NCBI GenBank assembly: GCA_039105265.1
Contig: JAPFFF010000270.1
Location: 1 to 28,362 of the forward strand
From: Tritrichomonas musculus
Lineage: Eukaryota; Parabasalia; Tritrichomonadida; Tritrichomonadidae
Direction of reading: 5' to 3'
Length of the DNA: 28,362 nt
Of the stretch, positions 1 through 8,449 are shown one piece after another (the first letter of the stretch is position 1; every line of letters starts with the position of its first letter). Position numbers and translations under genes: made by a program. The notes under the pieces are model-generated. The model made no database searches. It was not told where the DNA came from and worked only from the letters and a program-made list of their open reading frames with translations.

Positions 1-135
1 AATAATTAATGATGTTTTTTACCTAAAAACAAATAACAAAAAAAATCATTTCGAAAAAAAAATAAATTAGAGAAGCAACACCATAAGTGAAAACATATAA
101 AGATATATATAATATATTATTAATAAAAAGAAAAG

Positions 136-142
136 AAAAAAA
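136..142 (-). terminator. Pol III T-run terminator of 5S copy a
   Basis: Seven consecutive T on the minus strand start two bases after the CGCTTC end of the gene, with further T-rich sequence beyond. Repeated in every unit. Confidence 0.85.
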
Positions 143-143
143 G

Positions 144-260
144 GAAGCGACACTACACGTTCCCGGGAAGTCACCCAGCCCAGTACTGATGCAGCCCGCG
201 ACTGCTTAATTTCCAGGTTCGGAATGGAGCTGGATGTATCCAGCCGGGTATGGCCGCTTC
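144..260 (-). rRNA. 5S rRNA: 5S rRNA, unit 1 copy a
   Basis: The 117-nt gene reads GAAGCGGCCATACC at its 5' end and TAGTGTCGCTTC at its 3' end; the ends pair (GAAGCG with CGCTTC) as 5S helix I. Helix III forms from TCCAG (27-31) and CTGGA (45-49) around a loop holding CCGAAC. The AAATTAAGC block at 49-57 is the conserved 5S core and box-A-like promoter, and CTGGGTGACTTCCCGGGAAC at 83-102 matches helix IV and box C. It is 3 or 4 nt shorter than the usual 120-121 nt and quite divergent, but all helices can form. A T7 terminator follows. Copy b is identical, 274 bp away. Role: large-subunit ribosomal RNA, transcribed by Pol III with TFIIIA. Confidence 0.94.
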
Positions 261-290
261 AATAAATTAGTCTATTCTCCATTCTTAAAA

Positions 291-297
291 TTATATC
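291..297 (-). promoter_or_regulatory. TATA-like element upstream of 5S copy a
   Basis: GATATAA on the minus strand lies 31-37 bp upstream of the 5S 5' end. Copy b has the same heptamer at the same distance, and it recurs in every unit. The position fits the upstream TATA-like boxes known for 5S genes in several invertebrates and fungi. Since spacers are A/T-rich and copies a and b are duplicates, function is inferred only. Confidence 0.5.
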
Positions 298-408
298 ATT
301 TAGCATATTATTATAACCGCTTTTTTTTAATGATTTTTAAAATGTAGCTTTGATAAAATTAACAAAAATATATTTGTATTCTTCTATTATATATATATAT
401 TATAAAAG

Positions 409-416
409 AAAAAAAA
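409..416 (-). terminator. Pol III T-run terminator of 5S copy b
   Basis: Eight consecutive T on the minus strand start two bases after the gene end. Repeated in every unit. Confidence 0.85.
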
Positions 417-417
417 G

Positions 418-534
418 GAAGCGACACTACACGTTCCCGGGAAGTCACCCAGCCCAGTACTGATGCAGCCCGCGACTGCTTAATTTCCAGGTTCGGAATG
501 GAGCTGGATGTATCCAGCCGGGTATGGCCGCTTC
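418..534 (-). rRNA. 5S rRNA: 5S rRNA, unit 1 copy b
   Basis: Identical over 117 nt to copy a. About 40 bp of 5' flank (535-574) is also alike, so the duplication included the upstream sequence. A T8 terminator follows at 409-416. Confidence 0.94.
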
Positions 535-564
535 AATAAATTAGTCTATTCTTCACTCTTAAAC

Positions 565-571
565 TTATATC
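565..571 (-). promoter_or_regulatory. TATA-like element upstream of 5S copy b
   Basis: Same GATATAA heptamer 31-37 bp upstream of the gene. Flanking bases between it and the gene differ from copy a at a few sites, while the heptamer and the last 16 bp or so next to the gene are the same. Confidence 0.5.
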
Positions 572-664
572 ATTTCTTATATTACTTTAACTGTTTTTCC
601 TATTATCTTTATTATATATAAATTTTATTGTGAAATTTTTTTTTTTATTTTGTCTTGTCTTGTT

Positions 665-686
665 TTGTCATGTATTTTTATGACAA
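665..686. repeat. Perfect 7-bp inverted repeat (hairpin) in the 5S-tRNA spacer
   Basis: TTGTCAT at 665-671 and ATGACAA at 680-686 are perfect inverted copies around an 8-base loop. It lies next to a short run of five-base steps of the gtctt type. It is kept in all eight units. It could be a transcript hairpin, a protein-binding dyad or chance in low-complexity DNA. Confidence 0.55.
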
Positions 687-982
687 TCTTCACTTATCAT
701 TTAATCAATTTTATATACAATTATTAAAATATAACTCTTTATCTTTTAAATTGATATAAATTTCATTTCTATTCTTATTTTTATCTCAAATGTATTACTC
801 AATTGATTTCAAAGGAAAACAATTTTTTTTATTTTTATTGACAGTTTCTTCAGCATACGTGTTAACATAAATATAAATATATATGGAAAACAAAAAACAA
901 AAACAAAAACAAAAAAGAAAACTTTATATTTCTTATTTATAAATTTTAAAATCATTTTGATTTTCGACAAAAATAAATAAAT

Positions 983-992
983 AAAAAAAAAA
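983..992 (-). terminator. Pol III T-run terminator of tRNA-Phe
   Basis: Ten consecutive T on the minus strand begin 8 bases after the discriminator base (a TTTT-free AAATATA stretch lies between). Repeated in every unit. Confidence 0.85.
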
Positions 993-999
993 TATATTT

Positions 1000-1072
1000 T
1001 GGGACTTCGCGGACTCGAACCACGTACCTTACGATCTTCAGTCGTACGCTCTCCCAGGTGAGCTAAAGTCCC
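1000..1072 (-). tRNA. tRNA-Phe: tRNA-Phe (anticodon GAA), unit 1
   Basis: A 73-nt intronless cloverleaf. The acceptor stem pairs GGGACTT with AAGTCCC, with discriminator A73. The D arm is GCTC-ACCTGGGA-GAGC. The anticodon arm is TACGA-CTGAAGA-TCGTA with T33, anticodon GAA and G37. The variable loop is AGGTA and the T arm is CGTGG-TTCGAGT-CCGCG with one G-U pair. Box B (GGTTCGAGTCC) is a perfect match; box A (TAGCTCACCTGG) fits except that position 15 is C instead of a purine. C15 faces A48, in place of the usual R15-Y48 Levitt pair. No CCA is encoded, as expected for a eukaryotic nuclear gene. A T10 run follows the 3' end. Confidence 0.95.
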
Positions 1073-1122
1073 GCTAATGTTCTTAATTAATTACATTTAT
1101 TTAATTTTATTCTGGCATTTGA

Positions 1123-1140
1123 CAATAATAATAATAATAA
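1123..1140. repeat. AAT trinucleotide microsatellite
   Basis: About five to six AAT steps followed by an A-run, in the spacer between tRNA-Phe and the HSP70 3' end. Length looks the same in all units by eye, although microsatellites mutate fast; this again supports recent homogenisation. Confidence 0.8.
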
Positions 1141-1264
1141 AAAAATGTCACTCTTTTCTTTTAAATGCTATCATTCTCTGATTTACTTTCATAATAGAAA
1201 TGAGTTAGTTTTAAAATAATAAAAGAATATTTGATTTAATTTTAAAATAAAATATTAACATGCT

Positions 1265-1270
1265 TTTATT
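1265..1270 (-). promoter_or_regulatory. Candidate poly(A) signal AATAAA of HSP70
   Basis: AATAAA on the minus strand lies 66-71 bp past the first base of the TAA stop and about 190 bp before the tRNA gene. In such A/T-rich DNA the hexamer can occur by chance, but the distance suits a short 3' UTR. Present at the same offset in each unit (for example 4822-4827). Confidence 0.5.
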
Positions 1271-1335
1271 AATTTACAATTTGTTTTTGCAATTTTGTTG
1301 AATTAAGTTAAAAAAAAATTCAATTACATAGGAAT

Positions 1336-3303
1336 TTAATCGACTTCTTCAACACGTGGTCCACTGTGTCCTCCTGATGTTCCACCTGAGCCACCTTGGT
1401 TGAACATATTTGGATCAATTCCGCCTGGCATTCCACCTGGACCTCCGGCTCCGGATCCTCCTGGTGCTGCTCCTTGATATGCGCGTTGCATGATTGGCAT
1501 CAATTTGCTTTCAAGTTCTTTTTGTTTGCTTTCAAATTCTGAAACTTCAGCATCTTGATGTGCATCAACCCACGCAAGCGTGTCGTTGATTTCTTTGTTG
1601 ATAGTGTCCTTATCTGTCTGTGGAATGGCATTCGCAAATTGTTCGTTCGATAATGAGTTACGAACTCCAAAGCAGTATCCTTCAAGTGCATTCTTGGCTT
1701 CAACTTTCTTACGAACTTCTTCATCTTGTGCTTTGAATTTCTCGGCATCTGCAACCATCTTATCGATATCGGATTGTGAAAGACGTCCTTTCTCATTCTT
1801 AATCGTGATCTTCTTAACATTCCCGGTAGATTTATCTTGCGCTGAAACATTCATAATACCATCGGCGTTGACATCAAAGGTAACTTCTATTTGTGGAACT
1901 CCACGTGGCGCTGGAGGAATTCCTGTTAAATCAAATGTACCAAGAAGATTGTTATCTCGTGTCCTTGAACGTTCTCCTTCATAAACTTTGATTGTAACTG
2001 CTGGTTGGTTGTCACTGAATGTTGTGAAAACTTGTGATTTCTTGGCTGGAATTGTAGTGTTACGAGGAATCAAAACTGTCATGATTTCTCCTGCTGTTTC
2101 AATACCAAGTGAAAGTGGTGCAACATCAAGAAGAAGGATGTCTTTGACTGCTTCTGATGTGTCTCCTTTGATGATTGCTGCTTGAACTGCGGCACCATAT
2201 GCAACAGCTTCATCTGGGTCAACTCCACGGCATGGTTGTTTGCCATTGAAGAAATCTTGAAGCAATTGTTGAACACGTGGAATTCTGGATGAACCTCCAA
2301 CAAGAACAATATCTGTAACATCACTCTTTGACATATTTGCATCCTTCAAAACTTGTGCAACTGGATTCATTGTTGAACGGAATAATTCATCATTCAAGTT
2401 TTCAAACATAGCACGTGAAATGTTATCCATGAAATCGTGTCCTTCATAAAGCGAATCACAAATGATTGAAGCTGTAGTTGCTGTTGATAATGTTCTCTTA
2501 GCACGTTCACATGCTGTACGAAGTGTTCTTAGTGCACGTGGTGACTGACGAAGATCGCATTTGAATTTCTTTTGGAAACGATCTGCAAAGTAGTTAACCA
2601 TTCTGCTATCAAAGTCTTCACCTCCAAGGTGAGTGTCTCCTGCTGTTGCTTTAACTTCAAACATACCTCCATCAATATCAAGAAGTGAAACATCGAATGT
2701 ACCACCTCCAAGATCGAAGATAAGAACATGACGTTCTTTGTCTGATTTCTCATTTAATCCGAATGCAATTGCTGCTGCTGTTGGTTCATTGATAATACGA
2801 AGAACATTTAATCCTGCAATCACACCTGCATCTTTAGTAGCTTGACGTTGTCCATCGTTGAAATAAGCAGGAACTGTAACAACTGCATCTGTAACTTTTT
2901 CTGTTAATTGCGTTTCTGCGACTTCTTTCATTTTACCTAAAACCATAGCTGAAATTTCTTCTGGATAAAATTGCTTTGTCTCACCTTTCCATTGGACTTG
3001 AATTCGTGGCCTGTCTGCGTCTCCACGAACAACTTTGAATGGCCAGTGTTGCATATCTTTTTGAACAATTGGATCTGAAAACTTACGCCCAATCATACGT
3101 TTTGCATCGAATACTGTGTTTGTTGGATTCATGGCTGCTTGGTTCTTTGCTGCATCACCGACAAGACGTTCTTCATCTGTAAAAGCGACATAAGATGGTG
3201 TTGTACGATTACCCATATCGTTTGCAATGATATCTACTCTGTTGTGGCGAAAGACACCAACGCATGAATAAGTAGTACCAAGATCAATTCCGACTGCTGA
3301 CAT
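1336..3303 (-). CDS. HSP70: Cytosolic HSP70 molecular chaperone, copy 1
   Basis: ATP-driven chaperone that binds exposed hydrophobic peptide segments during folding and stress, working with J-proteins and nucleotide-exchange factors. The 655 residues match the usual length of eukaryotic cytosolic HSP70. The ATPase domain spans about 1-383, with IDLGTTYS at 6-13, the catalytic lysine at K68 (DAKR), INEPTAAA at 171-178, the phosphate loop DLGGGTFD at 197-204 and [10 protein letters not shown] at 333-342. The linker DILLLD is 388-393, the beta-sandwich substrate domain about 394-505, the helical lid about 506-610, and a Gly/Pro-rich tail 611-648 ends in EEVD, which binds TPR co-chaperones. There is no signal peptide or ER-retention motif, so it is cytosolic/nuclear. 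The start MSAVGIDLG fits the family. It lacks introns, as stress-inducible HSP70 genes often do. Unusual residues include E406 (normally G) and M299 (normally R). It lies 263 bp upstream of tRNA-Phe in the direction of transcription. Confidence 0.98.
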   Translation of the reverse strand: MSAVGIDLGTTYSCVGVFRHNRVDIIANDMGNRTTPSYVAFTDEERLVGDAAKNQAAMNPTNTVFDAKRMIGRKFSDPIVQKDMQHWPFKVVRGDADRPRIQVQWKGETKQFYPEEISAMVLGKMKEVAETQLTEKVTDAVVTVPAYFNDGQRQATKDAGVIAGLNVLRIINEPTAAAIAFGLNEKSDKERHVLIFDLGGGTFDVSLLDIDGGMFEVKATAGDTHLGGEDFDSRMVNYFADRFQKKFKCDLRQSPRALRTLRTACERAKRTLSTATTASIICDSLYEGHDFMDNISRAMFENLNDELFRSTMNPVAQVLKDANMSKSDVTDIVLVGGSSRIPRVQQLLQDFFNGKQPCRGVDPDEAVAYGAAVQAAIIKGDTSEAVKDILLLDVAPLSLGIETAGEIMTVLIPRNTTIPAKKSQVFTTFSDNQPAVTIKVYEGERSRTRDNNLLGTFDLTGIPPAPRGVPQIEVTFDVNADGIMNVSAQDKSTGNVKKITIKNEKGRLSQSDIDKMVADAEKFKAQDEEVRKKVEAKNALEGYCFGVRNSLSNEQFANAIPQTDKDTINKEINDTLAWVDAHQDAEVSEFESKQKELESKLMPIMQRAYQGAAPGGSGAGGPGGMPGGIDPNMFNQGGSGGTSGGHSGPRVEEVD

Positions 3304-3412
3304 TTGTTTTGTGTTTCAAATAAAAAAAATGATTTTTAAAATTTACATTTTTCTTAGTATCATTCAAAATTGTATACATTCTCACAAATGTTAAATGGTC
3401 GGGAGAATCAAA

Positions 3413-3469
3413 ATTGAGAGAAAATCATTCAAATATATTGAAAATGATTGAGAGGAATTCATTCAATAT
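3413..3469 (-). promoter_or_regulatory. Imperfect 34-bp-spaced repeat with a central dyad, HSP70 upstream region
   Basis: Two imperfect direct copies sharing ATTGAGAG and TCATTCAA start at 3413 and 3447, 34 bp apart. Between them TTCAA (3428-3432) and TTGAA (3438-3442) form a dyad around ATATA; it extends with ATCATT (3424-3429) and AATGAT (3443-3448) with a small bulge. The block lies about 110-166 bp upstream of the HSP70 start codon. A regulatory role is inferred from place and pattern. Confidence 0.5.
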
Positions 3470-3477
3470 TTTTATGA

Positions 3478-3524
3478 CGATAAATAGTCAAAACACATAT
3501 CTATTTTCTTCGATAAATAGTCAA
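3478..3524 (-). promoter_or_regulatory. Perfect 14-bp direct repeat, 33-bp spacing, HSP70 upstream region
   Basis: TTGACTATTTATCG (minus strand) occurs perfectly at 3478-3491 and 3511-3524, about 175-221 bp upstream of the HSP70 start codon. The 33-bp spacing is close to three helical turns. The same pair is found upstream of copies 1 to 7 and is missing upstream of copy 8. This is the best candidate in the unit for a binding site of a sequence-specific regulator. Confidence 0.55.
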
Positions 3525-3715
3525 TCAATTTAGAAAATTTTCACATAAATAATTCCAAAAATTGAATACATATAATAATTAATGATGTTTTTTACCTAAA
3601 AACAAATAACAAAAAAAATCATTTCGAAAAAAAAATAAATTAGAGAAGCAACACCATAAGTGAAACATATAAAGATATATATAATATATTATTAATAAAA
3701 AGAAAAGAAAAAAAG

Positions 3716-3832
3716 GAAGCGACACTACACGTTCCCGGGAAGTCACCCAGCCCAGTACTGATGCAGCCCGCGACTGCTTAATTTCCAGGTTCGGAATGGA
3801 GCTGGATGTATCCAGCCGGGTATGGCCGCTTC
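3716..3832 (-). rRNA. 5S rRNA: 5S rRNA, unit 2 copy a
   Basis: Same 117-nt sequence as the unit 1 genes, with the T7 terminator and upstream TATA-like element in the same places. Confidence 0.94.
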
Positions 3833-3989
3833 AATAAATTAGTCTATTCTCCATTCTTAAAATTATATCATTTAGCATATTATTATAACCGCTTTTTTTT
3901 AATGATTTTTAAAATGTAGCTTTGATAAAATTAACAAAAATATATTTGTATTCTTCTATTATATATATATATTATAAAAGAAAAAAAAG

Positions 3990-4106
3990 GAAGCGACACT
4001 ACACGTTCCCGGGAAGTCACCCAGCCCAGTACTGATGCAGCCCGCGACTGCTTAATTTCCAGGTTCGGAATGGAGCTGGATGTATCCAGCCGGGTATGGC
4101 CGCTTC
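3990..4106 (-). rRNA. 5S rRNA: 5S rRNA, unit 2 copy b
   Basis: Same 117-nt sequence as the unit 1 genes. Confidence 0.94.
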
Positions 4107-4556
4107 AATAAATTAGTCTATTCTTCACTCTTAAACTTATATCATTTCTTATATTACTTTAACTGTTTTTCCTATTATCTTTATTATATATAAATTTTAT
4201 TGTGAAATTTTTTTTTTTATTTTGTCTTGTCTTGTTTTGTCATGTATTTTTATGACAATCTTCACTTATCATTTAATCAATTTTATAACAATTATTAAAA
4301 TATAACTCTTTATCTTTTAAATTGATATAAATTTCATTTTTATTCTTATTTTTATTTCAAATGTATTACTCAATTGATTTCAAATGAAAACAATTTTTTT
4401 ATTTTTATTGACAGTTTCTTCAGCATACGTGTTAACATAAATATAAATATATATGGAAAACAAAAACAAAAAAGAAAACTTTATATTTCTTATTTATAAA
4501 TTTTAAAATCATTTTGATTTTCGACAAAAATAAATAAATAAAAAAAAAATATATTT

Positions 4557-4629
4557 TGGGACTTCGCGGACTCGAACCACGTACCTTACGATCTTCAGTC
4601 GTACGCTCTCCCAGGTGAGCTAAAGTCCC
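4557..4629 (-). tRNA. tRNA-Phe: tRNA-Phe (GAA), unit 2
   Basis: Same 73-nt sequence as the unit 1 gene, including C15 and A48. Confidence 0.95.
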
Positions 4630-4892
4630 GCTAATGTTCTTAATTAATTACATTTATTTAATTTTATTCTGGCATTTGACAATAATAATAATAATAAAAA
4701 AATGTCACTCTTTTCTTTTAAATGCTATCATTCTCTGATTTACTTTCATAATAGAAATGAGTTAGTTTTAAAATAATAAAAGAATATTTGATTTAATTTT
4801 AAAATAAAATATTAACATGCTTTTATTAATTTACAATTTGTTTTTGCAATTTTGTTGAATTAAGTTAAAAAAAAATTCAATTACATAGGAAT

Positions 4893-6860
4893 TTAATCGA
4901 CTTCTTCAACACGTGGTCCACTGTGTCCTCCTGATGTTCCACCTGAGCCACCTTGGTTGAACATATTTGGATCAATTCCGCCTGGCATTCCACCTGGACC
5001 TCCGGCTCCGGATCCTCCTGGTGCTGCTCCTTGATATGCGCGTTGCATGATTGGCATCAATTTGCTTTCAAGTTCTTTTTGTTTGCTTTCAAATTCTGAA
5101 ACTTCAGCATCTTGATGTGCATCAACCCACGCAAGCGTGTCGTTGATTTCTTTGTTGATAGTGTCCTTATCTGTCTGTGGAATGGCATTCGCAAATTGTT
5201 CGTTCGATAATGAGTTACGAACTCCAAAGCAGTATCCTTCAAGTGCATTCTTGGCTTCAACTTTCTTACGAACTTCTTCATCTTGTGCTTTGAATTTCTC
5301 GGCATCTGCAACCATCTTATCGATATCGGATTGTGAAAGACGTCCTTTCTCATTCTTAATCGTGATCTTCTTAACATTCCCGGTAGATTTATCTTGCGCT
5401 GAAACATTCATAATACCATCGGCGTTGACATCAAAGGTAACTTCTATTTGTGGAACTCCACGTGGCGCTGGAGGAATTCCTGTTAAATCAAATGTACCAA
5501 GAAGATTGTTATCTCGTGTCCTTGAACGTTCTCCTTCATAAACTTTGATTGTAACTGCTGGTTGGTTGTCACTGAATGTTGTGAAAACTTGTGATTTCTT
5601 GGCTGGAATTGTAGTGTTACGAGGAATCAAAACTGTCATGATTTCTCCTGCTGTTTCAATACCAAGTGAAAGTGGTGCAACATCAAGAAGAAGGATGTCT
5701 TTGACTGCTTCTGATGTGTCTCCTTTGATGATTGCTGCTTGAACTGCGGCACCATATGCAACAGCTTCATCTGGGTCAACTCCACGGCATGGTTGTTTGC
5801 CATTGAAGAAATCTTGAAGCAATTGTTGAACACGTGGAATTCTGGATGAACCTCCAACAAGAACAATATCTGTAACATCACTCTTTGACATATTTGCATC
5901 CTTCAAAACTTGTGCAACTGGATTCATTGTTGAACGGAATAATTCATCATTCAAGTTTTCAAACATAGCACGTGAAATGTTATCCATGAAATCGTGTCCT
6001 TCATAAAGCGAATCACAAATGATTGAAGCTGTAGTTGCTGTTGATAATGTTCTCTTAGCACGTTCACATGCTGTACGAAGTGTTCTTAGTGCACGTGGTG
6101 ACTGACGAAGATCGCATTTGAATTTCTTTTGGAAACGATCTGCAAAGTAGTTAACCATTCTGCTATCAAAGTCTTCACCTCCAAGGTGAGTGTCTCCTGC
6201 TGTTGCTTTAACTTCAAACATACCTCCATCAATATCAAGAAGTGAAACATCGAATGTACCACCTCCAAGATCGAAGATAAGAACATGACGTTCTTTGTCT
6301 GATTTCTCATTTAATCCGAATGCAATTGCTGCTGCTGTTGGTTCATTGATAATACGAAGAACATTTAATCCTGCAATCACACCTGCATCTTTAGTAGCTT
6401 GACGTTGTCCATCGTTGAAATAAGCAGGAACTGTAACAACTGCATCTGTAACTTTTTCTGTTAATTGCGTTTCTGCGACTTCTTTCATTTTACCTAAAAC
6501 CATAGCTGAAATTTCTTCTGGATAAAATTGCTTTGTCTCACCTTTCCATTGGACTTGAATTCGTGGCCTGTCTGCGTCTCCACGAACAACTTTGAATGGC
6601 CAGTGTTGCATATCTTTTTGAACAATTGGATCTGAAAACTTACGCCCAATCATACGTTTTGCATCGAATACTGTGTTTGTTGGATTCATGGCTGCTTGGT
6701 TCTTTGCTGCATCACCGACAAGACGTTCTTCATCTGTAAAAGCGACATAAGATGGTGTTGTACGATTACCCATATCGTTTGCAATGATATCTACTCTGTT
6801 GTGGCGAAAGACACCAACGCATGAATAAGTAGTACCAAGATCAATTCCGACTGCTGACAT
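4893..6860 (-). CDS. HSP70: Cytosolic HSP70, copy 2
   Basis: The 655-residue product is identical to copy 1, with D97. The upstream region (6861-7130) is full length and carries both sets of 33-34 bp repeats. Confidence 0.98.
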   Translation of the reverse strand: MSAVGIDLGTTYSCVGVFRHNRVDIIANDMGNRTTPSYVAFTDEERLVGDAAKNQAAMNPTNTVFDAKRMIGRKFSDPIVQKDMQHWPFKVVRGDADRPRIQVQWKGETKQFYPEEISAMVLGKMKEVAETQLTEKVTDAVVTVPAYFNDGQRQATKDAGVIAGLNVLRIINEPTAAAIAFGLNEKSDKERHVLIFDLGGGTFDVSLLDIDGGMFEVKATAGDTHLGGEDFDSRMVNYFADRFQKKFKCDLRQSPRALRTLRTACERAKRTLSTATTASIICDSLYEGHDFMDNISRAMFENLNDELFRSTMNPVAQVLKDANMSKSDVTDIVLVGGSSRIPRVQQLLQDFFNGKQPCRGVDPDEAVAYGAAVQAAIIKGDTSEAVKDILLLDVAPLSLGIETAGEIMTVLIPRNTTIPAKKSQVFTTFSDNQPAVTIKVYEGERSRTRDNNLLGTFDLTGIPPAPRGVPQIEVTFDVNADGIMNVSAQDKSTGNVKKITIKNEKGRLSQSDIDKMVADAEKFKAQDEEVRKKVEAKNALEGYCFGVRNSLSNEQFANAIPQTDKDTINKEINDTLAWVDAHQDAEVSEFESKQKELESKLMPIMQRAYQGAAPGGSGAGGPGGMPGGIDPNMFNQGGSGGTSGGHSGPRVEEVD

Positions 6861-7272
6861 TTGTTTTGTGTTTCAAATAAAAAAAATGATTTTTAAAATT
6901 TACATTTTTCTTAGTATCATTCAAAATTGTATACATTCTCACAAATGTTAAATGGTCGGGAGAATCAAAATTGAGAGAAAATCATTCAAATATATTGAAA
7001 ATGATTGAGAGGAATTCATTCAATATTTTTATGACGATAAATAGTCAAAACACATATCTATTTTCTTCGATAAATAGTCAATCAATTTAGAAAATTTTCA
7101 CATAAATAATTCCAAAAATTGAATACATATAATAATTAATGATGTTTTTTACCTAAAAACAAATAACAAAAAAAATCATTTCGAAAAAAAAATAAATTAG
7201 AGAAGCAACACCATAAGTGAAACATATAAAGATATATATAATATATTATTAATAAAAAGAAAAGAAAAAAAG

Positions 7273-7389
7273 GAAGCGACACTACACGTTCCCGGGAAGT
7301 CACCCAGCCCAGTACTGATGCAGCCCGCGACTGCTTAATTTCCAGGTTCGGAATGGAGCTGGATGTATCCAGCCGGGTATGGCCGCTTC
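7273..7389 (-). rRNA. 5S rRNA: 5S rRNA, unit 3 copy a
   Basis: Same 117-nt sequence as the unit 1 genes. Confidence 0.94.
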
Positions 7390-7546
7390 AATAAATTAGT
7401 CTATTCTCCATTCTTAAAATTATATCATTTAGCATATTATTATAACCGCTTTTTTTTAATGATTTTTAAAATGTAGCTTTGATAAAATTAACAAAAATAT
7501 ATTTGTATTCTTCTATTATATATATATATTATAAAAGAAAAAAAAG

Positions 7547-7663
7547 GAAGCGACACTACACGTTCCCGGGAAGTCACCCAGCCCAGTACTGATGCAGCCC
7601 GCGACTGCTTAATTTCCAGGTTCGGAATGGAGCTGGATGTATCCAGCCGGGTATGGCCGCTTC
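7547..7663 (-). rRNA. 5S rRNA: 5S rRNA, unit 3 copy b
   Basis: Same 117-nt sequence as the unit 1 genes. Confidence 0.94.
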
Positions 7664-8113
7664 AATAAATTAGTCTATTCTTCACTCTTAAACTTATATC
7701 ATTTCTTATATTACTTTAACTGTTTTTCCTATTATCTTTATTATATATAAATTTTATTGTGAAATTTTTTTTTTTATTTTGTCTTGTCTTGTTTTGTCAT
7801 GTATTTTTATGACAATCTTCACTTATCATTTAATCAATTTTATAACAATTATTAAAATATAACTCTTTATCTTTTAAATTGATATAAATTTCATTTTTAT
7901 TCTTATTTTTATTTCAAATGTATTACTCAATTGATTTCAAATGAAAACAATTTTTTTATTTTTATTGACAGTTTCTTCAGCATACGTGTTAACATAAATA
8001 TAAATATATATGGAAAACAAAAACAAAAAAGAAAACTTTATATTTCTTATTTATAAATTTTAAAATCATTTTGATTTTCGACAAAAATAAATAAATAAAA
8101 AAAAAATATATTT

Positions 8114-8186
8114 TGGGACTTCGCGGACTCGAACCACGTACCTTACGATCTTCAGTCGTACGCTCTCCCAGGTGAGCTAAAGTCCC
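8114..8186 (-). tRNA. tRNA-Phe: tRNA-Phe (GAA), unit 3
   Basis: Same 73-nt sequence as the unit 1 gene. Confidence 0.95.
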
Positions 8187-8449
8187 GCTAATGTTCTTAA
8201 TTAATTACATTTATTTAATTTTATTCTGGCATTTGACAATAATAATAATAATAAAAAAATGTCACTCTTTTCTTTTAAATGCTATCATTCTCTGATTTAC
8301 TTTCATAATAGAAATGAGTTAGTTTTAAAATAATAAAAGAATATTTGATTTAATTTTAAAATAAAATATTAACATGCTTTTATTAATTTACAATTTGTTT
8401 TTGCAATTTTGTTGAATTAAGTTAAAAAAAAATTCAATTACATAGGAAT

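Larger units (their letters stand above)
535..999. other. Non-coding A/T-rich spacer between 5S copy b and tRNA-Phe
   Basis: I see no gene here. It holds the 5S copy b 5' flank, T-tracts at about 638-646, the 7-bp inverted repeat at 665-686, and in unit 1 an expanded acaaaa-type repeat at about 886-916. The matching spacers are 4107-4556, 7664-8113, 11221-11670, 14778-15207 (20 bp shorter), 18315-18764, 21873-22322 and 25430-25879. Confidence 0.8.
1..1335. repeat. Divergent Pol III half of unit 1
   Basis: Compared with the other units, spacers here hold 16 extra bp: one A near 92, one near 716, one T in the run near 823-830, and about 13 bp in the acaaaa-type repeat near 886-916. There are also several substitutions around 750-815. 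The RNA genes themselves, the HSP70 gene and its upstream region match the other units. Confidence 0.85.
3304..3715. other. HSP70 upstream region and inter-unit spacer
   Basis: No gene seen. The first 270 bp hold the likely HSP70 promoter and 5' UTR, including two pairs of repeats (3413-3469 and 3478-3524) and a short dyad. The rest, 3574-3715, is A/T-rich DNA leading to 5S copy a of the next unit. No perfect three-part heat-shock element was found by eye. The matching spacers are 6861-7272, 10418-10829, 13975-14386, 17512-17923, 21069-21481 and 24627-25038; the last one (28184-28362) is shortened. Confidence 0.75.

Noticed and set aside
144-534. One of the paired 5S genes being a pseudogene
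   Set aside because: Copies a and b are identical over 117 nt, with terminators and upstream flank, in every unit.
535-999. Spliced-leader RNA or snRNA gene in the 5S array spacer
   Set aside because: Such genes often join 5S arrays, but I see no GC-containing block, splice donor plus Sm-site pattern or known leader sequence in the spacers.
1580-1984. 134-codon plus-strand open frame opposite HSP70, repeated in every unit
   Set aside because: It is antisense to the HSP70 reading frame, has no recognisable domain, and its persistence is explained by the identity of the units and HSP70 codon bias. The shorter plus-strand frame at 1988-2185 is rejected for the same reason.
1500-2753. Minus-strand open frames of 116, 87 and 74 codons within HSP70
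   Set aside because: They are shifted frames inside the HSP70 gene with low-complexity, family-less translations.
3304-3573. Canonical heat-shock element upstream of HSP70
   Set aside because: GAA and TTC words occur (for example GAATTC near 3455-3460) but not with the required two-base spacing in three alternating blocks, so I do not annotate one.
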